Notes: generated by a model not told the origin, from the sequence alone. Counted from the stretch's first letter, positions 24,571 to 33,517 are shown. The stretch: 39,171 bases of DNA from Bacillota bacterium (GCA_021846505.1 JAJZWV010000038.1:1-39171); one strand, 5' to 3'. Translations and numbers: made by a program.

Positions 24571-26075
24571 GGCTTGCCACCGCCGCGGCGGCCCCCACCG
24601 CCCCTCCGTGCTCCGTGCACCGCCCGGCCCTTGGCGCGGAGCTTGCGCTGGGCGCCGGTGGCGGCGGGCTCGGCGATGATGACGCGTTCCCCCACAGCCA
24701 GGTGCGGCGCGGATACTGCGGCCGTCGCCGTAGAGGTCAGCAGCACGCGAACCGGTACGGCGCGGACTTGCCCCGACGCGGTGAGCAGCCGGACGAGGGC
24801 ATGCCCGTGGCTGCGGCCGAGCGCGGCCAGCGGCACCACGAGCTGGCCGCGGACCGACTTGAGCTGAATCGCGACGTTGGCGGATAAGTTGTAGTAGTGC
24901 ACGCCGCTCATGCCGCCGACCGAGATTTGGACGTTGAACGATGCGACTCCGTTGGCGTAAAGGCCCACCGGTGGAATCGCGGAGACGGACCCGGAAAACT
25001 TGTCCGCGGGATAGGCCGGCAGCGAAATCGCGGCGGCCTGTCCGGTTCGCAGGTACTGCAGCTCCGTCTCCGGAATAGGGACACTCACCATGCGGCTCGC
25101 GGAGTCCAGCACCACGACCTTGGACCCGGGCCCGGAGGTGCTGGCGTAAACCACTTGACCCGCAAACGGGGCCGTGACCTTAAGGCCCGCCACCGCTTGG
25201 CTGAGGGTTGTGACCGTGTTTTGGTCAGCGGAGACGGCCGCCTGGCCCGCTGCCACGGCGGCCGCCTGGCTGGCCGCGCTGCCGGCCGCCTGTGCGCTGG
25301 CCAGCGCCACGCGGTCCTCAGCGACGGTGGCCTGGTCGGCGGCCAGCTTGGCCGACAGCTGAGGGTCACTGATGGTGACCAGTGCTTGGCCAGGCGCCAC
25401 CCGCGCCCCGCTGGCTACGTGCACGGCCGACACCGTGCCCGCGTCGGGTGCGGCGTAGGTGGCCGCGCCTTCGGTGGCCACCACTTGATTGGCCGCTACA
25501 GCCTGTCCCGGCGCCACCAGCAGCGTCACGGTGCCCGAGGCCGAGCTGGCCACGGTCAGCTGCTGAATCGCCGTCTCGTCCGCGGATACTTGAGCGGACG
25601 CCTGGGCCAGGGCGGCTTGCGCTGCGGCCACCGTGCTGGCGGCGCTAGCGGGCGACTGAAGTGCGGCCAGCGCACGCTCGGCTTTCAGCAGCGCGGCCTG
25701 GGCGTTGGCCAGCTGCAGTGCCAGCGCGGGATCTGAGAAGGCTGCCAGCACCTGGCCGGCGCTGACGGATTGGCCAGCACGGACCGGCAGCGAGGACACT
25801 GAGGCGCCAGCGGGCAGGCTGACTGTGTCCGTCTGGGCGGGCGCGAGCTCACCCGTTGCCTGATAAACCAGCGACACGGTGCCCCGGCGAACCGGGGCCG
25901 TCGCAAATCGAGGCCCCGCGGGGGACCGCCCGGCCGACACCACCGCATATGTAAGTCCCGCCAGCAGTACCGTGGTGCCGCCAGCCAGCGCCACCACTCG
26001 CGGCATTGTTAGCCGTCTCCGCCTGGGCGTTCGGGGCACCTCGGATCCCAGTGTCGCTGCACTATGGGAAGACAC
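24567..26075 (-). CDS. MacA/HlyD-like efflux adaptor protein
   Basis: This 502-residue protein has a basic N-terminus and one membrane helix (about 25-50), then a barrel-sandwich region with several lipoyl-like turns ([54 protein letters not shown]), a long alanine-rich helical hairpin and a beta-barrel end ([25 protein letters not shown]). The C-terminus is Gly/Arg-rich. It would link the ABC permease to the cell surface, as in YknXYZ-type systems of Bacillota that have no TolC. Either GTG 26075 (AGGAG close by) or ATG 26006 (GGAGA nine bases upstream) could be the start. Confidence 0.83.
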   Translation of the reverse strand: MSSHSAATLGSEVPRTPRRRRLTMPRVVALAGGTTVLLAGLTYAVVSAGRSPAGPRFATAPVRRGTVSLVYQATGELAPAQTDTVSLPAGASVSSLPVRAGQSVSAGQVLAAFSDPALALQLANAQAALLKAERALAALQSPASAASTVAAAQAALAQASAQVSADETAIQQLTVASSASGTVTLLVAPGQAVAANQVVATEGAATYAAPDAGTVSAVHVASGARVAPGQALVTISDPQLSAKLAADQATVAEDRVALASAQAAGSAASQAAAVAAGQAAVSADQNTVTTLSQAVAGLKVTAPFAGQVVYASTSGPGSKVVVLDSASRMVSVPIPETELQYLRTGQAAAISLPAYPADKFSGSVSAIPPVGLYANGVASFNVQISVGGMSGVHYYNLSANVAIQLKSVRGQLVVPLAALGRSHGHALVRLLTASGQVRAVPVRVLLTSTATAAVSAPHLAVGERVIIAEPAATGAQRKLRAKGRAVHGARRGGGGRRGGGKP

Positions 26076-26224
26076 GCTCCTAAGTCGCCTCCAGTGTTTG
26101 GGGCCGCAATGGACAAATCACCCACCTCAGTGTCCCAGGCAGATGTGTAAGAAGTATCAAGATTCCGCAGGCTTTTGGGCAGGCATGACCCCGGCGGCTA
26201 AGCGCTATCGGCCCTCGGAGTCGC

Positions 26225-26985
26225 TGGATGGAGCAACATGCTGGGAAGCCCGAAGCCGCCGCCTTCCGGGTGTCCCACATGCCCAGCTGCTCGTGGCCGG
26301 GCGCCAGGCACGCCATCCGGTAGGTCCCGGCCTTGCTGGCCGTCAGCGTGAAGCTTGCCGTGGATTCCGACGCCACGCCGGTCGTGGCGCAGGGCACTTC
26401 GGCCCCGGGAAACGCCAGCACCGTGCTGTGGGCACGTTAGTCACAATGGCGGCGGAGTGCGGCAGCAGTCCCTTGCTGCCGGCGGTCCCCGTGGCCTTTC
26501 CGCCCACGCGCACGGTGATGGCCCTGGCGCTTGTGCCCTCGCCGCTGAAGTTGAAGCTCGACACGCGGCTGCGGCTTGCCACCAGCGAGATGGCACGTTG
26601 TGGCGGACGGATGATAGTGCAGGGTGTGGCTGGCCCGGTGGGCCGCGCCGCCGCGGCAGCTTTCCCGTTGCGCCTATTGGCACGAAACGGCAAGCCTGCC
26701 ACGCTGCTGGCTTGCCGCTTGGTGCATGAGCCAGGGTTCAGCTTCGGCATGTACGCGTCGTTGAATTGGGACAGCTGATTCTGGGTGGGTCTGAGCCCCG
26801 CCAGGTGAATTGAGGACGCCTTGCCGATGAGGGGCGGGCACACACCCGGCACCCGAGTCCGTGGCGCCATGGCAAATGGTGCAGGTGGCTTTGTAGGGGG
26901 GCGCCTGGCCGCCGCCCCCAGTCCCACCGCCACCGCTCCGGTGCCCAGCATCGTCTGCACGTGCACGTCCATTCCACCGATCGAA
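26225..26985 (-). pseudogene. Decayed cytochrome c / sulfocyanin-like fusion gene
   Basis: Three reading frames together recover one protein. A Gly-rich linker (GGGGTGGGGQ) leads to a haem-binding site ATCTICHGA (CxxCH at 26869-26883). After a frame change come PPLIGKASSIHLAGL and NDAYMPKLNPG, with the likely Met ligand. A copper domain follows: VSSFNFSGEG and GLLPHSAAIVTN with a His, then after another frame change TVLAFPGAEVP, FTLTASKAGTYRMACLAPGH and EQLGMW. The C-x4-H-x4-M spacing (26278-26310) is the type 1 copper site of sulfocyanins. At least two frameshifts break the gene. It lies upstream of the efflux operon and has no intact partner here. Confidence 0.68.
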
Positions 26986-27243
26986 GCGGCTTAGTGGAGC
27001 TGTGGGGTGGGGGTTTGGATGTCCGGAAATGCGAACTGCGACTGCCTTCGTCCTCCTGGATTACAGTCAAGCCAGCAGTTGCGGGCAACCGCCTGGGACC
27101 AATTAAGCAGGCGCCGCCGCTATCCGCAATCTTGGTACCATGGAAGGCGTGAGGGCGGATAGCGGGTCGGCGGGCCAGAGACCACGTGATGGCAGAGGCG
27201 ATCAGGGAGGCGGCCAGCGGGACGAGCGGGAGGGAGAAGCGCA

Positions 27244-27852
27244 GTGGAGAATCCTTGGAACAGTCGGGAGCGCCAGGAGCTACTGCTGAGCCCACGGCGA
27301 GAGCGGTGGTTTCCGCGGTCAGCCATTCTGCAGGGGCTGGCACTGGGCGAGGGCATGGCGGTGGCCGATGTGGGGGCCGGCGGCGGCTACCTGGTGGAGG
27401 AGCTGGCGCTGGCCGTTGGGCAGGCGGGTCAGGTGTGGGCGGTCGACCCGAGTCCCCAGGCGCGAGCGCTCCTCACCGAGCGCTTTCAAGACGGACGCCA
27501 CCCGCAGGTGGCGGTGTGCGACGGCACCGCCGCGGCCACCAGCCTGGCCGCAGCCACGGCGGACCGGATGGTGTGGATGGCCATCTACCATGAGCTGCTG
27601 CACGACGCGCCAAAAGGGGGCGGAATTGACGCCAGCTTCGCGGAGGCACGGCGCGTGCTTAAGCCCGGGGGACTCTTGGCCATTGGAGACTGGCGCCCGG
27701 TGGAAACCGAGATAGGCCCGCCGGTGGCCGCGCGCGTCTCGCGGTCTGACGCCGGTGAGCAGGGGCGGGCGGCCGGCTTTACCTTGCTGTCGGCCACGGA
27801 TGTGAGTGATGCCGTCTGGCTGCTGGTGCTGAAGGCTCCCGCCGGTGATTGA
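27244..27852 (+). CDS. Class I SAM-dependent methyltransferase
   Basis: This 202-residue protein has the SAM-binding motif I MAVADVGAGGGYLVEELALAVG, the acidic end of the second strand VWAVDPSPQA, motif IV DRMVWMAIYHELLHD and the C-terminal strands ARRVLKPGGLLAIGDWRPVE. The substrate is unknown; the fold resembles small UbiE/arsenite-like methyltransferases. A GGGAGGGAG site lies before the GTG start. The stop overlaps acpS by eight bases, so it is the first gene of the acpS-nnr-alr unit. Confidence 0.85.
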   Translation: MENPWNSRERQELLLSPRRERWFPRSAILQGLALGEGMAVADVGAGGGYLVEELALAVGQAGQVWAVDPSPQARALLTERFQDGRHPQVAVCDGTAAATSLAAATADRMVWMAIYHELLHDAPKGGGIDASFAEARRVLKPGGLLAIGDWRPVETEIGPPVAARVSRSDAGEQGRAAGFTLLSATDVSDAVWLLVLKAPAGD

Positions 27853-28234
27853 GGGCGTGGGCGTGGATGCAGTGGACGTCGGGCGATTTCAGCAGGCGGC
27901 GGAGCGCCGCCCACGGCTGCTGGATCGGCTGTTTGACCCCGCGGAACTGGCGTACGCTGGCGAGGGAAAAAATCGATGGGAGCGGCTGGCGGCGCGATTT
28001 GCTGCCAAAGAGGCTATTGTGAAAGCGGCCGGCGGATTCCGCGGCGCGGCCTGGTCCGACATCGTCGTGGGCGGCCAGCTCAACCAGCTCCCGCCCGTGG
28101 CGGTGCGCGGCCCGCTGGGCCAGTGGATGGAAGATCGGGGGCTCGAGGTGCTGGTATCGCTGACTCATGAGCGCACCTTCGCCATCGCGGTGGCGGTGCT
28201 GCAGGCGCGGCAGGGTGGCTCGAATGAATCCTAG
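27845..28234 (+). CDS. acpS: Holo-[acyl-carrier-protein] synthase
   Basis: This 129-residue enzyme transfers 4'-phosphopantetheine from coenzyme A to a Ser of acyl carrier protein. The signature GVGVDAVDVGRF (Mg-binding Asp), RFAAKEAIVKAAG (catalytic Glu/Lys) and VSLTHERTFAIAVAV are all in place. Start GTG 27845 overlaps the methyltransferase stop. Its last codons overlap the start of nnr, the common arrangement in Bacillota. Confidence 0.93.
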   Translation: MIEGVGVDAVDVGRFQQAAERRPRLLDRLFDPAELAYAGEGKNRWERLAARFAAKEAIVKAAGGFRGAAWSDIVVGGQLNQLPPVAVRGPLGQWMEDRGLEVLVSLTHERTFAIAVAVLQARQGGSNES

Positions 28235-29732
28235 GGGCGCTGGCGGCGCCACACTGCCGGTGTGGACCGCCCGCGAAGCCCAGGCGGCGGATCGCCGGGC
28301 AGCGGCGATGGGGATCGCGGAGTCGTGGCTGATGGAATCGGCGGGGGCCGCGGTCGCGCGCCGCGTGCAGGCATGGGGCGCCAGCAAGCCCCTGATTCTC
28401 GTGGGGTCCGGCAGAAACGGCGGCGACGGGCTGGTGGCCGCCCGGCGCTTGGCGCTCGCGGGCAGGCCGCCACGGGTGTTCATGCCCGCGCCGCCGCGGT
28501 TTGCCGAGGCCGCCCAGCTGATGTCCAGCGCGTGGGCTGCGGGCGCCGCGCCAGTGGCGGCAGAGCAGCTGGGGCCATCGCTCGCGTGGGCAGACCTGGT
28601 GGTGGATGCCGTGCTGGGCACGGGGCAGCGCGCCCCCCTTCAGCCGCCCTGGGACGCGTGGTGGCCCAAGCTTAGCGGGCAGCGCATTTTAGCGGTCGAC
28701 CTGCCGACGGGTGTGAATGCAGACACCGGCCAGGTGTGGGGACCCCTCCCGCGCGGCATTGTCGAAACCGTCGCGATCGCCGCCCTAAAGCCGGCTCACC
28801 TGTTGCCGCCCGCCGCCGCCGCGATGGGCCGCATTTCAGTGGCAGACATCGGGCTGGGCGCCGAGCCGGGCCGCGAGCTGCAGATGGCGCTGCCAGACCA
28901 ATGGCCGGCGGGCCGCGCGGAGGACGACGACAAATATGCGCGCGGCACCCTGATGATCATTGGCGGCTCCGCCCGCTACAGCGGGGCGCCCGGGCTGGCG
29001 GCGGCGGCGGCCATGCGCGCGGGCATGGGCTACGCCGAGATATGGTGTGCGGCCGCAGGGGCGGACCGCATTCGCTTCCTGCCGGCGGTGGTGCGGGTGC
29101 TGCCCGAAAGTGCCGAGGGCGCCCTGCTGCTTTCCCAGGAGGCTGAGGCGGCGCTGGGCCGAGCCGGCGCGGTGGTGCTCGGGCCGGGTGCCACGGTGCA
29201 CGCCTCGCTCCTGGAGGCGGTGCGCCGGGCGCGTCGGCCCGTGGTGGTTGATGCGGGCGCCTTCGCCGCGTATGTGGCGGTGGGCCGGCCGCGATGGCCG
29301 GAGGCGGTGTTCACCCCGCATGTGCGAGAGGCAGCGCGGCTCCTGGCGGTGGACCCCACGGCAGTGTCCGCCGACCGCCGTGCCGCGCTTCGGCAGCTAA
29401 CCGACGCCACCGGCGGCGTCGTGCTGCTGAAGGGGCGGCGCACCTTGATTGGACAGGGGGAGGGGCCGGCGTACGCCAACTGGCCGGGTGGCCCCGAGTT
29501 GGCCACGGCGGGCTCGGGCGATGTGCTGGCTGGCATGATTGGAAGCTTGCTGGCGCGCGGCCTGGATCCCTTGGCCGCTGCCCGGCTGGGCGCGTGGTGG
29601 CATGGGGCGGCCGGGTTGCACATGCGATGGGCCTACGGCCCATCTGGGGGCTCGGCGGAAGACCTCACGAAGGCGCTGGCGGGTGCACTGCCGCTCACGG
29701 TGCCGGCGGACTGGCCGGAGTGGGTCTGGTGA
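28224..29732 (+). CDS. nnr: Bifunctional NAD(P)H-hydrate epimerase/dehydratase
   Basis: This 502-residue repair enzyme converts damaged NAD(P)HX back to NAD(P)H. The N-terminal epimerase half (YjeF_N, about 1-215) carries GSGRNGGDGLVAARRLA and DLVVDAVLGTG, with DLPTGVNADTG. The C-terminal ADP-dependent dehydratase half (about 235-500) carries GSARYSGAPGLAAAAAMRAGMGYAEI, GPGA, TPHVREAARLL, VLLKGRRTLI and ATAGSGDVLAGMIGSLLARG. The ATG at 28224 lies inside the end of acpS. The stop overlaps alr. Confidence 0.94.
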   Translation: MNPRGAGGATLPVWTAREAQAADRRAAAMGIAESWLMESAGAAVARRVQAWGASKPLILVGSGRNGGDGLVAARRLALAGRPPRVFMPAPPRFAEAAQLMSSAWAAGAAPVAAEQLGPSLAWADLVVDAVLGTGQRAPLQPPWDAWWPKLSGQRILAVDLPTGVNADTGQVWGPLPRGIVETVAIAALKPAHLLPPAAAAMGRISVADIGLGAEPGRELQMALPDQWPAGRAEDDDKYARGTLMIIGGSARYSGAPGLAAAAAMRAGMGYAEIWCAAAGADRIRFLPAVVRVLPESAEGALLLSQEAEAALGRAGAVVLGPGATVHASLLEAVRRARRPVVVDAGAFAAYVAVGRPRWPEAVFTPHVREAARLLAVDPTAVSADRRAALRQLTDATGGVVLLKGRRTLIGQGEGPAYANWPGGPELATAGSGDVLAGMIGSLLARGLDPLAAARLGAWWHGAAGLHMRWAYGPSGGSAEDLTKALAGALPLTVPADWPEWVW

Positions 29733-30856
29733 CCGGAGCTACCCGCCGAACGGAAGCCGTGGTCAGCTTGGCGGCCGTGGCTGCCAACGTGCGGGCGGTG
29801 CGGGCGGCGCTGGCGCCGGGCACTATGCTGTGGGCGGTGGTCAAGGCGAATGCCTATGGCCACGGTGCCGTGCCGGTGGCGTTGGCGGCCTTAAGAGCCG
29901 GGGCCGACGCGCTGGCGGTGGCACTCCCGGAGGAGGGCTGGGCCCTGCGCCGCGCCGGCATTGCCAGCCGTATTTTAGTGCTGGGCCCGATCCTTCCGGA
30001 GCAGGCCGGTGGGGTGGTGAGCGCGGACTTGGAGGCGATCGCTTTCAGCCCTCCCGTGATTGACGCGCTGGGCGCGGCGGCGCAGGTGGCGGGGCGGCGG
30101 GTGGCCGTGCATCTCAAGGTGGATACGGGCATGGGGCGCGTGGGGGCAGCGCCGCAGGACGTGCCGGCTCTGGCGGAGCGGCTCGGGCGCTGGCGGTCTA
30201 TTGAGTGGGCGGGCCTGATGACCCACTTGTCCGACGCAGACCACGAGGACGCGACCTGGACCGGTGAGCAGTACCGCCAGCTGCTCCGGGTCGTGGAAAG
30301 GCTGCGCCAGCGCGGTTGGTCCGTGCCTGTGCACGCAGCCAACTCCGCCGCGGCGCTGAGGTTCCCGGGCTTGCAGGCGGATGGCGTGCGCGCAGGGCTC
30401 GCGCTATACGGCTTGGAGCCTTGGCCTGGCGCACCGCCGCTGTCGCCGGCGATGGAGCTGACGTCCGTGGTGACGATGGTGAAGCCGGTGCCGCGTGGGT
30501 TTGCCGTGGGATATGGGCACACGTATCGCGCGCCGGCCCCTCAGCAAATCGCGACGGTGGCTGCGGGCTATGCCGACGGCGTGCGGCGCGCCCTGTCCAA
30601 CCGCGGGGCGGCCTTGGTGGGCGGCCTGCGCGCGCCCATAGTGGGGCGCATCTCCATGGACCAGCTGACGCTGGCTGTACCTCTCGCGGCGCCAGTGCAT
30701 GTGGGAGATCCCGTTGTGTTGCTGGGGCGCCAGGGCAACGAGGCCATCCGCGCAGCCGACTGGGCGGAGTGGCTCGGCACCATTTCCTACGAAGTTGTGT
30801 GCGGGATTAGCGATCGCGTGCCGCGGGTGTACCGCGATCCCCACGAGGCTCCCTGA
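29729..30856 (+). CDS. alr: Alanine racemase
   Basis: This 375-residue PLP enzyme interconverts L- and D-alanine for peptidoglycan. The PLP lysine is in AVVKANAYGHGA near the N-terminus, KVDTGMGRVG follows, the catalytic tyrosine is in VGYGHTY, and GRISMDQ contacts substrate. The GTG start at 29729 overlaps the nnr stop; an in-frame GTG at 29720 is also possible. In Bacillota, alr is usually followed by mazEF. Here an IS remnant and an Rpn nuclease gene separate them. Confidence 0.94.
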   Translation: MTGATRRTEAVVSLAAVAANVRAVRAALAPGTMLWAVVKANAYGHGAVPVALAALRAGADALAVALPEEGWALRRAGIASRILVLGPILPEQAGGVVSADLEAIAFSPPVIDALGAAAQVAGRRVAVHLKVDTGMGRVGAAPQDVPALAERLGRWRSIEWAGLMTHLSDADHEDATWTGEQYRQLLRVVERLRQRGWSVPVHAANSAAALRFPGLQADGVRAGLALYGLEPWPGAPPLSPAMELTSVVTMVKPVPRGFAVGYGHTYRAPAPQQIATVAAGYADGVRRALSNRGAALVGGLRAPIVGRISMDQLTLAVPLAAPVHVGDPVVLLGRQGNEAIRAADWAEWLGTISYEVVCGISDRVPRVYRDPHEAP

Positions 30857-30974
30857 GCGCAGCTGTCGGAGGCCCGCGCCGGCCGCCGTGCACTGGTGAG
30901 CACACTCGTCCCTGGGCCATCAGCAACACGCCAGGCGCATACGGCGCGCGCCCTTACCACATCGGGGCGAAAAG

Positions 30975-30994
30975 CCCTGGGCTCTAGCCCTGGG
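30975..30994 (+). repeat. Left-side IS605-like hairpin
   Basis: CCCTGGGCT (30975-30983) and AGCCCTGGG (30986-30994) form a short-loop hairpin with one mismatch, followed by GATGAAAG. It shares the pattern GGCTnTAGCCnTGGGGA with the right-end hairpin at 32535-32551. Confidence 0.5.
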
Positions 30995-31112
30995 GATGAA
31001 AGCCCTTTGGTTCGTCCGGGCCAAACCGTCTCACATCGTTCGTGCCCACGGCGGGGCCCGGTATGGTGGATGCAGGGCGTCGAAGGATAGATCCCCGTGA
31101 GGAGGGGGCGGC

Positions 31113-32466
31113 GTGGCGGTGCCCAAGAGCGATCGGCGACTCCGGGCCGCCCGCGCACGCCCTCGTTTGTGTGCGAGATTCCGCTGCGCGTCACGCGCGT
31201 CCAGGAGCGGACGCTCCTCGCGCACTGTGAGGTGGCGCGCCACCTGTACAATGCCCCTGTGGGCGAGGGGTGCGGCGGCTGGCCGCGCGGCGCCAGTCCC
31301 GTCTCTACGCGGACGCCCGCCGTCACCCGCGGACGCGCCCCGCGGAGCGCACGTTGCTCTTTGCACTGGCCCGCCGTGCGGCCGGGTTCACCGAGGCGGC
31401 GCTGTCCCGCGATGCGAGCGGCATTCATGCGTCCTGGATCGGCGATGTGGCCGCGGTGCTGGGGCAGATCTTGGCCCGCCGGGCGTTTGGCGCCATGAGC
31501 CAGATGGCCCCCGGACGCGCCAAGAAAGCCCGCTTCACAGGGAAGCGCGGCCTGCACCACCTGGCCAGCTCAGAAGGAACGTCGAATGCCGCCGGGCTAC
31601 GGTGGCGGGACGGCGCTCTGGTGTGGGGCCGATTGGTGCTGCCGATGACGAAGGGCGCTGGGCGGTCCAGGTGGTGTGCGAGGGGTTGCCGTACCGCAAG
31701 CGCGATCCCAAGACGGGCGCCTTTCGCGATGCCTATGGCAATGAGGTGCAGGGATTGGACCTGGGACCTCCACCCTGGCGGCGGTGGGCGAGACCACGGC
31801 GCGTCTTGAGCCGTTTGCCGCCGAGGGCTGCGGGGCCACGCAGCCCTCGGCGGCTCCAGTGCCATGTGGACCGCCAGCGGCGGGCCAATAACCCCCATTT
31901 CTACGATGACCCGGGCCGCGTGAAGCCAGAAGCCTACCCGGTGCCGCGCAGTCCGCCAGCGCCAAACCGAGTTCCAGCTGCAAGATCTGTGGCGCCGTGA
32001 AGCCGCCCGCCGCCGCGGACGGCACGGACGCTTAGCCAACCAACTCCTGACGGGCGGCGTGATCTTCAAGACCGAACGGCTCAGCCTTGACCCGCAAGGC
32101 TGCAAGCGCCGGCGGGCAGGTCCTCGAATTCAGCACGCGGACGACGGCCCTCTCTCAGCGGTGCTGTGTGGCGACAAGCACCCCAAGCGCCTCGCGGAGC
32201 GCGTGCATACGTGTCCGCAGGGCACCGTCGCCATGCCGCGCGATGTGTTCAGCGCCTATCTGGCGCGCTTTGTGGAAGACGACGCCCTCCCAATCGCCGC
32301 GGCGTGTGCGTCGTGGCCAGGCGCGAAACCCGATGCGGACGGCTTGGGAGCGGGCAACGACAAACCAACCTGCGAGGGGACGGGCTCTCCCGTCCGCCTT
32401 TGGCCGGCTACCTGCCGGCTGGAGTCGGAGCGGGTCGTCCGAGAAAGAATGCTGGCCAGGAACTAA
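31113..32466 (+). pseudogene. tnpB: Frameshifted TnpB (OrfB) of an IS200/IS605 element
   Basis: Pieces of TnpB appear in different frames: SFVCEIPLRVTRVQERTLLA and ARHLYNAPVGE at the N-terminus (31160-31265), then RLAARRQSRLYADARRHP, ARKKARFTGKRG-like and WRDGALVWGRLVLP (31270-31650). After another change come VCEGLPYRKRDPKTGAFRD and GLDLGP, the RuvC-I region with its Asp. Near the end are VLEFSTRTTALSQRC and LCGDKHPKRLAERVHTC with RDVFSAYLARF, the zinc-finger and final RuvC part. At least three frame changes and a palindromic insertion make it non-functional. A GAGGAGGGG site precedes the original GTG start at 31113. Confidence 0.75.
31817..31854. repeat. Perfect 16-bp inverted repeat inside the tnpB remnant
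   Basis: GCCGCCGAGGGCTGCG (31817-31832) and CGCAGCCCTCGGCGGC (31839-31854) are perfect complements with a 6-base loop, GGGCCA. It interrupts the TnpB reading after LEPFAAEGCG and is not part of the family's coding sequence. Confidence 0.7.
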
Positions 32467-32525
32467 AGGACCGGATGGTGTACCGCAAGGGAGAGCCGGT
32501 CAAAGGGACATGGCACCAGGTTTCA

Positions 32526-32557
32526 GAACCCCCCGGCTTTAGCCGTGGGGAGGTTCA
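32526..32557 (+). ncRNA. IS605 right end / omega-RNA 3' hairpin
   Basis: GAACC-CCCC-GGCT pairs with AGCC-GGGG-GGTTC around TT, with small bulges, and ends in GGTTCA. This is the typical right end of tnpB elements and the 3' scaffold of the omega-RNA that guides TnpB. The bases after 32557 (CTAACGG...) would be the guide. The hairpin is intact although TnpB is not. Confidence 0.65.
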
Positions 32558-33517
32558 GACTAACGGCCCGACCGCCAACTCCACCGCATGGGTAGCGTCG
32601 GCCAAGCTCGTGGCCGATACGACGGCATCCAGCAGGGCCAAGAGCTGGTCGGCGTCGTCGATGGCCGCTACTTGTGTGCGGGTGGCCCGAGACGCGTGGC
32701 CAAATCGCTGCAGCAGCGTCTGGCGCACCGCGGCCTGCAAGCCCTCGACTTTGCCGCGCGCTTCGCCCCGCTGCTCGCCCCGCGCTTCGCCCCGCTGCTC
32801 GCCCCGCGCTTCGCCCCGCTGTTCGGCTTCCTCCACCACCACGTCCAGAACGGACCGCACCGAACGCACCTCCTGCAGCCATTTTAGCACCAACACCGCC
32901 AGCTCGGCTGGCGCCATGCCCACGACGCACGCCACCGCCGCCTCCGCCCAGGGAGACGGCATCGCGGCTGCCACCTGGATCGCGCGCCCGACGCGGGCGG
33001 CGGCCGTCGCGGCGGGGTCGCGCATGTACGGCAGCAGCGCCACGTCCAATACATCGACGCCGGTCCAGTCGGCCGCGGGCCCCGACGCCTGCTTCGCTTG
33101 CAGCCGCTGCCACGTGGCCGCTCCGTCGCGCGCGCCCACAAAGGTCCGCTCGAGCTGGAACTGCAGCCAGCCCCCCTCGATCCGGCTGGGCAGAGGAGGC
33201 GCCGGCGGCGGCCCCAGATGCAGCACCACCGTCTGCAGCGGTGAGTGGTACCGGTGCCACAGGTCCACCGCGTAATCCAGAAAGCGATCGACCACGGGAT
33301 CGGCCGCCGTCTGAAACTCCAGGTCCAGGAGCGACCCGTCCACCAGGCGAAACAGGCGATCCACCCGGCGGTCGGTCACGTGCACCGCCGGCAAGTCCGT
33401 CGGGAGCACCTCCGCAATGGCCGGCAGCCCCTGTCCATACCATGCGGAAAAATGTGCGGCCAAGGCGTCGGTCACCTGCCGCTGCGCAATGTCCTTATGC
33501 ATGCGCGACCAAGGCAT
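32555..33517 (-). CDS. Rpn-family recombination-promoting nuclease-like protein
   Basis: This 320-residue protein belongs to the Rpn/YhgA-like PD-(D/E)XK nuclease family. The start of the core is HKDIAQRQVTDALAAHFSAWYG, followed by RVDRLFRLVDGSLLDLEFQTAADPVVDRFLDYAVDL, which carries the D...DxE active-site pattern and a conserved Tyr. A low-complexity EQRGEARG repeat links to a helical C-terminus (LLQRFGH ... DADQLLALLDAVVSATSLADA). AAGGGG seven bases before ATG 33517 supports this start; upstream ATGs to 33622 lack ribosome sites. The stop codon is supplied by the right end of the neighbouring IS, so the last few residues may be altered. Confidence 0.82.
   Translation of the reverse strand: MPWSRMHKDIAQRQVTDALAAHFSAWYGQGLPAIAEVLPTDLPAVHVTDRRVDRLFRLVDGSLLDLEFQTAADPVVDRFLDYAVDLWHRYHSPLQTVVLHLGPPPAPPLPSRIEGGWLQFQLERTFVGARDGAATWQRLQAKQASGPAADWTGVDVLDVALLPYMRDPAATAAARVGRAIQVAAAMPSPWAEAAVACVVGMAPAELAVLVLKWLQEVRSVRSVLDVVVEEAEQRGEARGEQRGEARGEQRGEARGKVEGLQAAVRQTLLQRFGHASRATRTQVAAIDDADQLLALLDAVVSATSLADATHAVELAVGPLV
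32757..32825. repeat. 24-bp tandem repeat in the Rpn gene
   Basis: Two full copies (32757-32780 and 32781-32804) and most of a third (32805-32825) of a 24-base unit encode the octapeptide GEQRGEAR on the minus strand. The first two copies are identical. Confidence 0.85.

Larger units (their letters stand above)
30975..32557 (+). mobile_element. IS200/IS605-family element remnant (tnpB-only type)
   Basis: A ruined tnpB is followed by a preserved right-end hairpin, which defines an insertion of the IS605/IS1341 type with no tnpA visible. The right boundary is close to 32557, just after GGTTCA. The left boundary is uncertain: 30975 marks a similar hairpin that could be the left end or the right end of an older element. 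The family's terminal repeats are not inverted copies, so none are expected. Confidence 0.65.

Noticed and set aside
26343-26972. A 209-residue minus-strand gene
   Set aside because: It joins pieces of the cytochrome c and copper domains in only one of the needed frames and misses the CxxCH and Cys-His-Met sites.
32757-32825. A CRISPR-like repeat array
   Set aside because: The units follow each other without spacers and are in-frame coding repeats.
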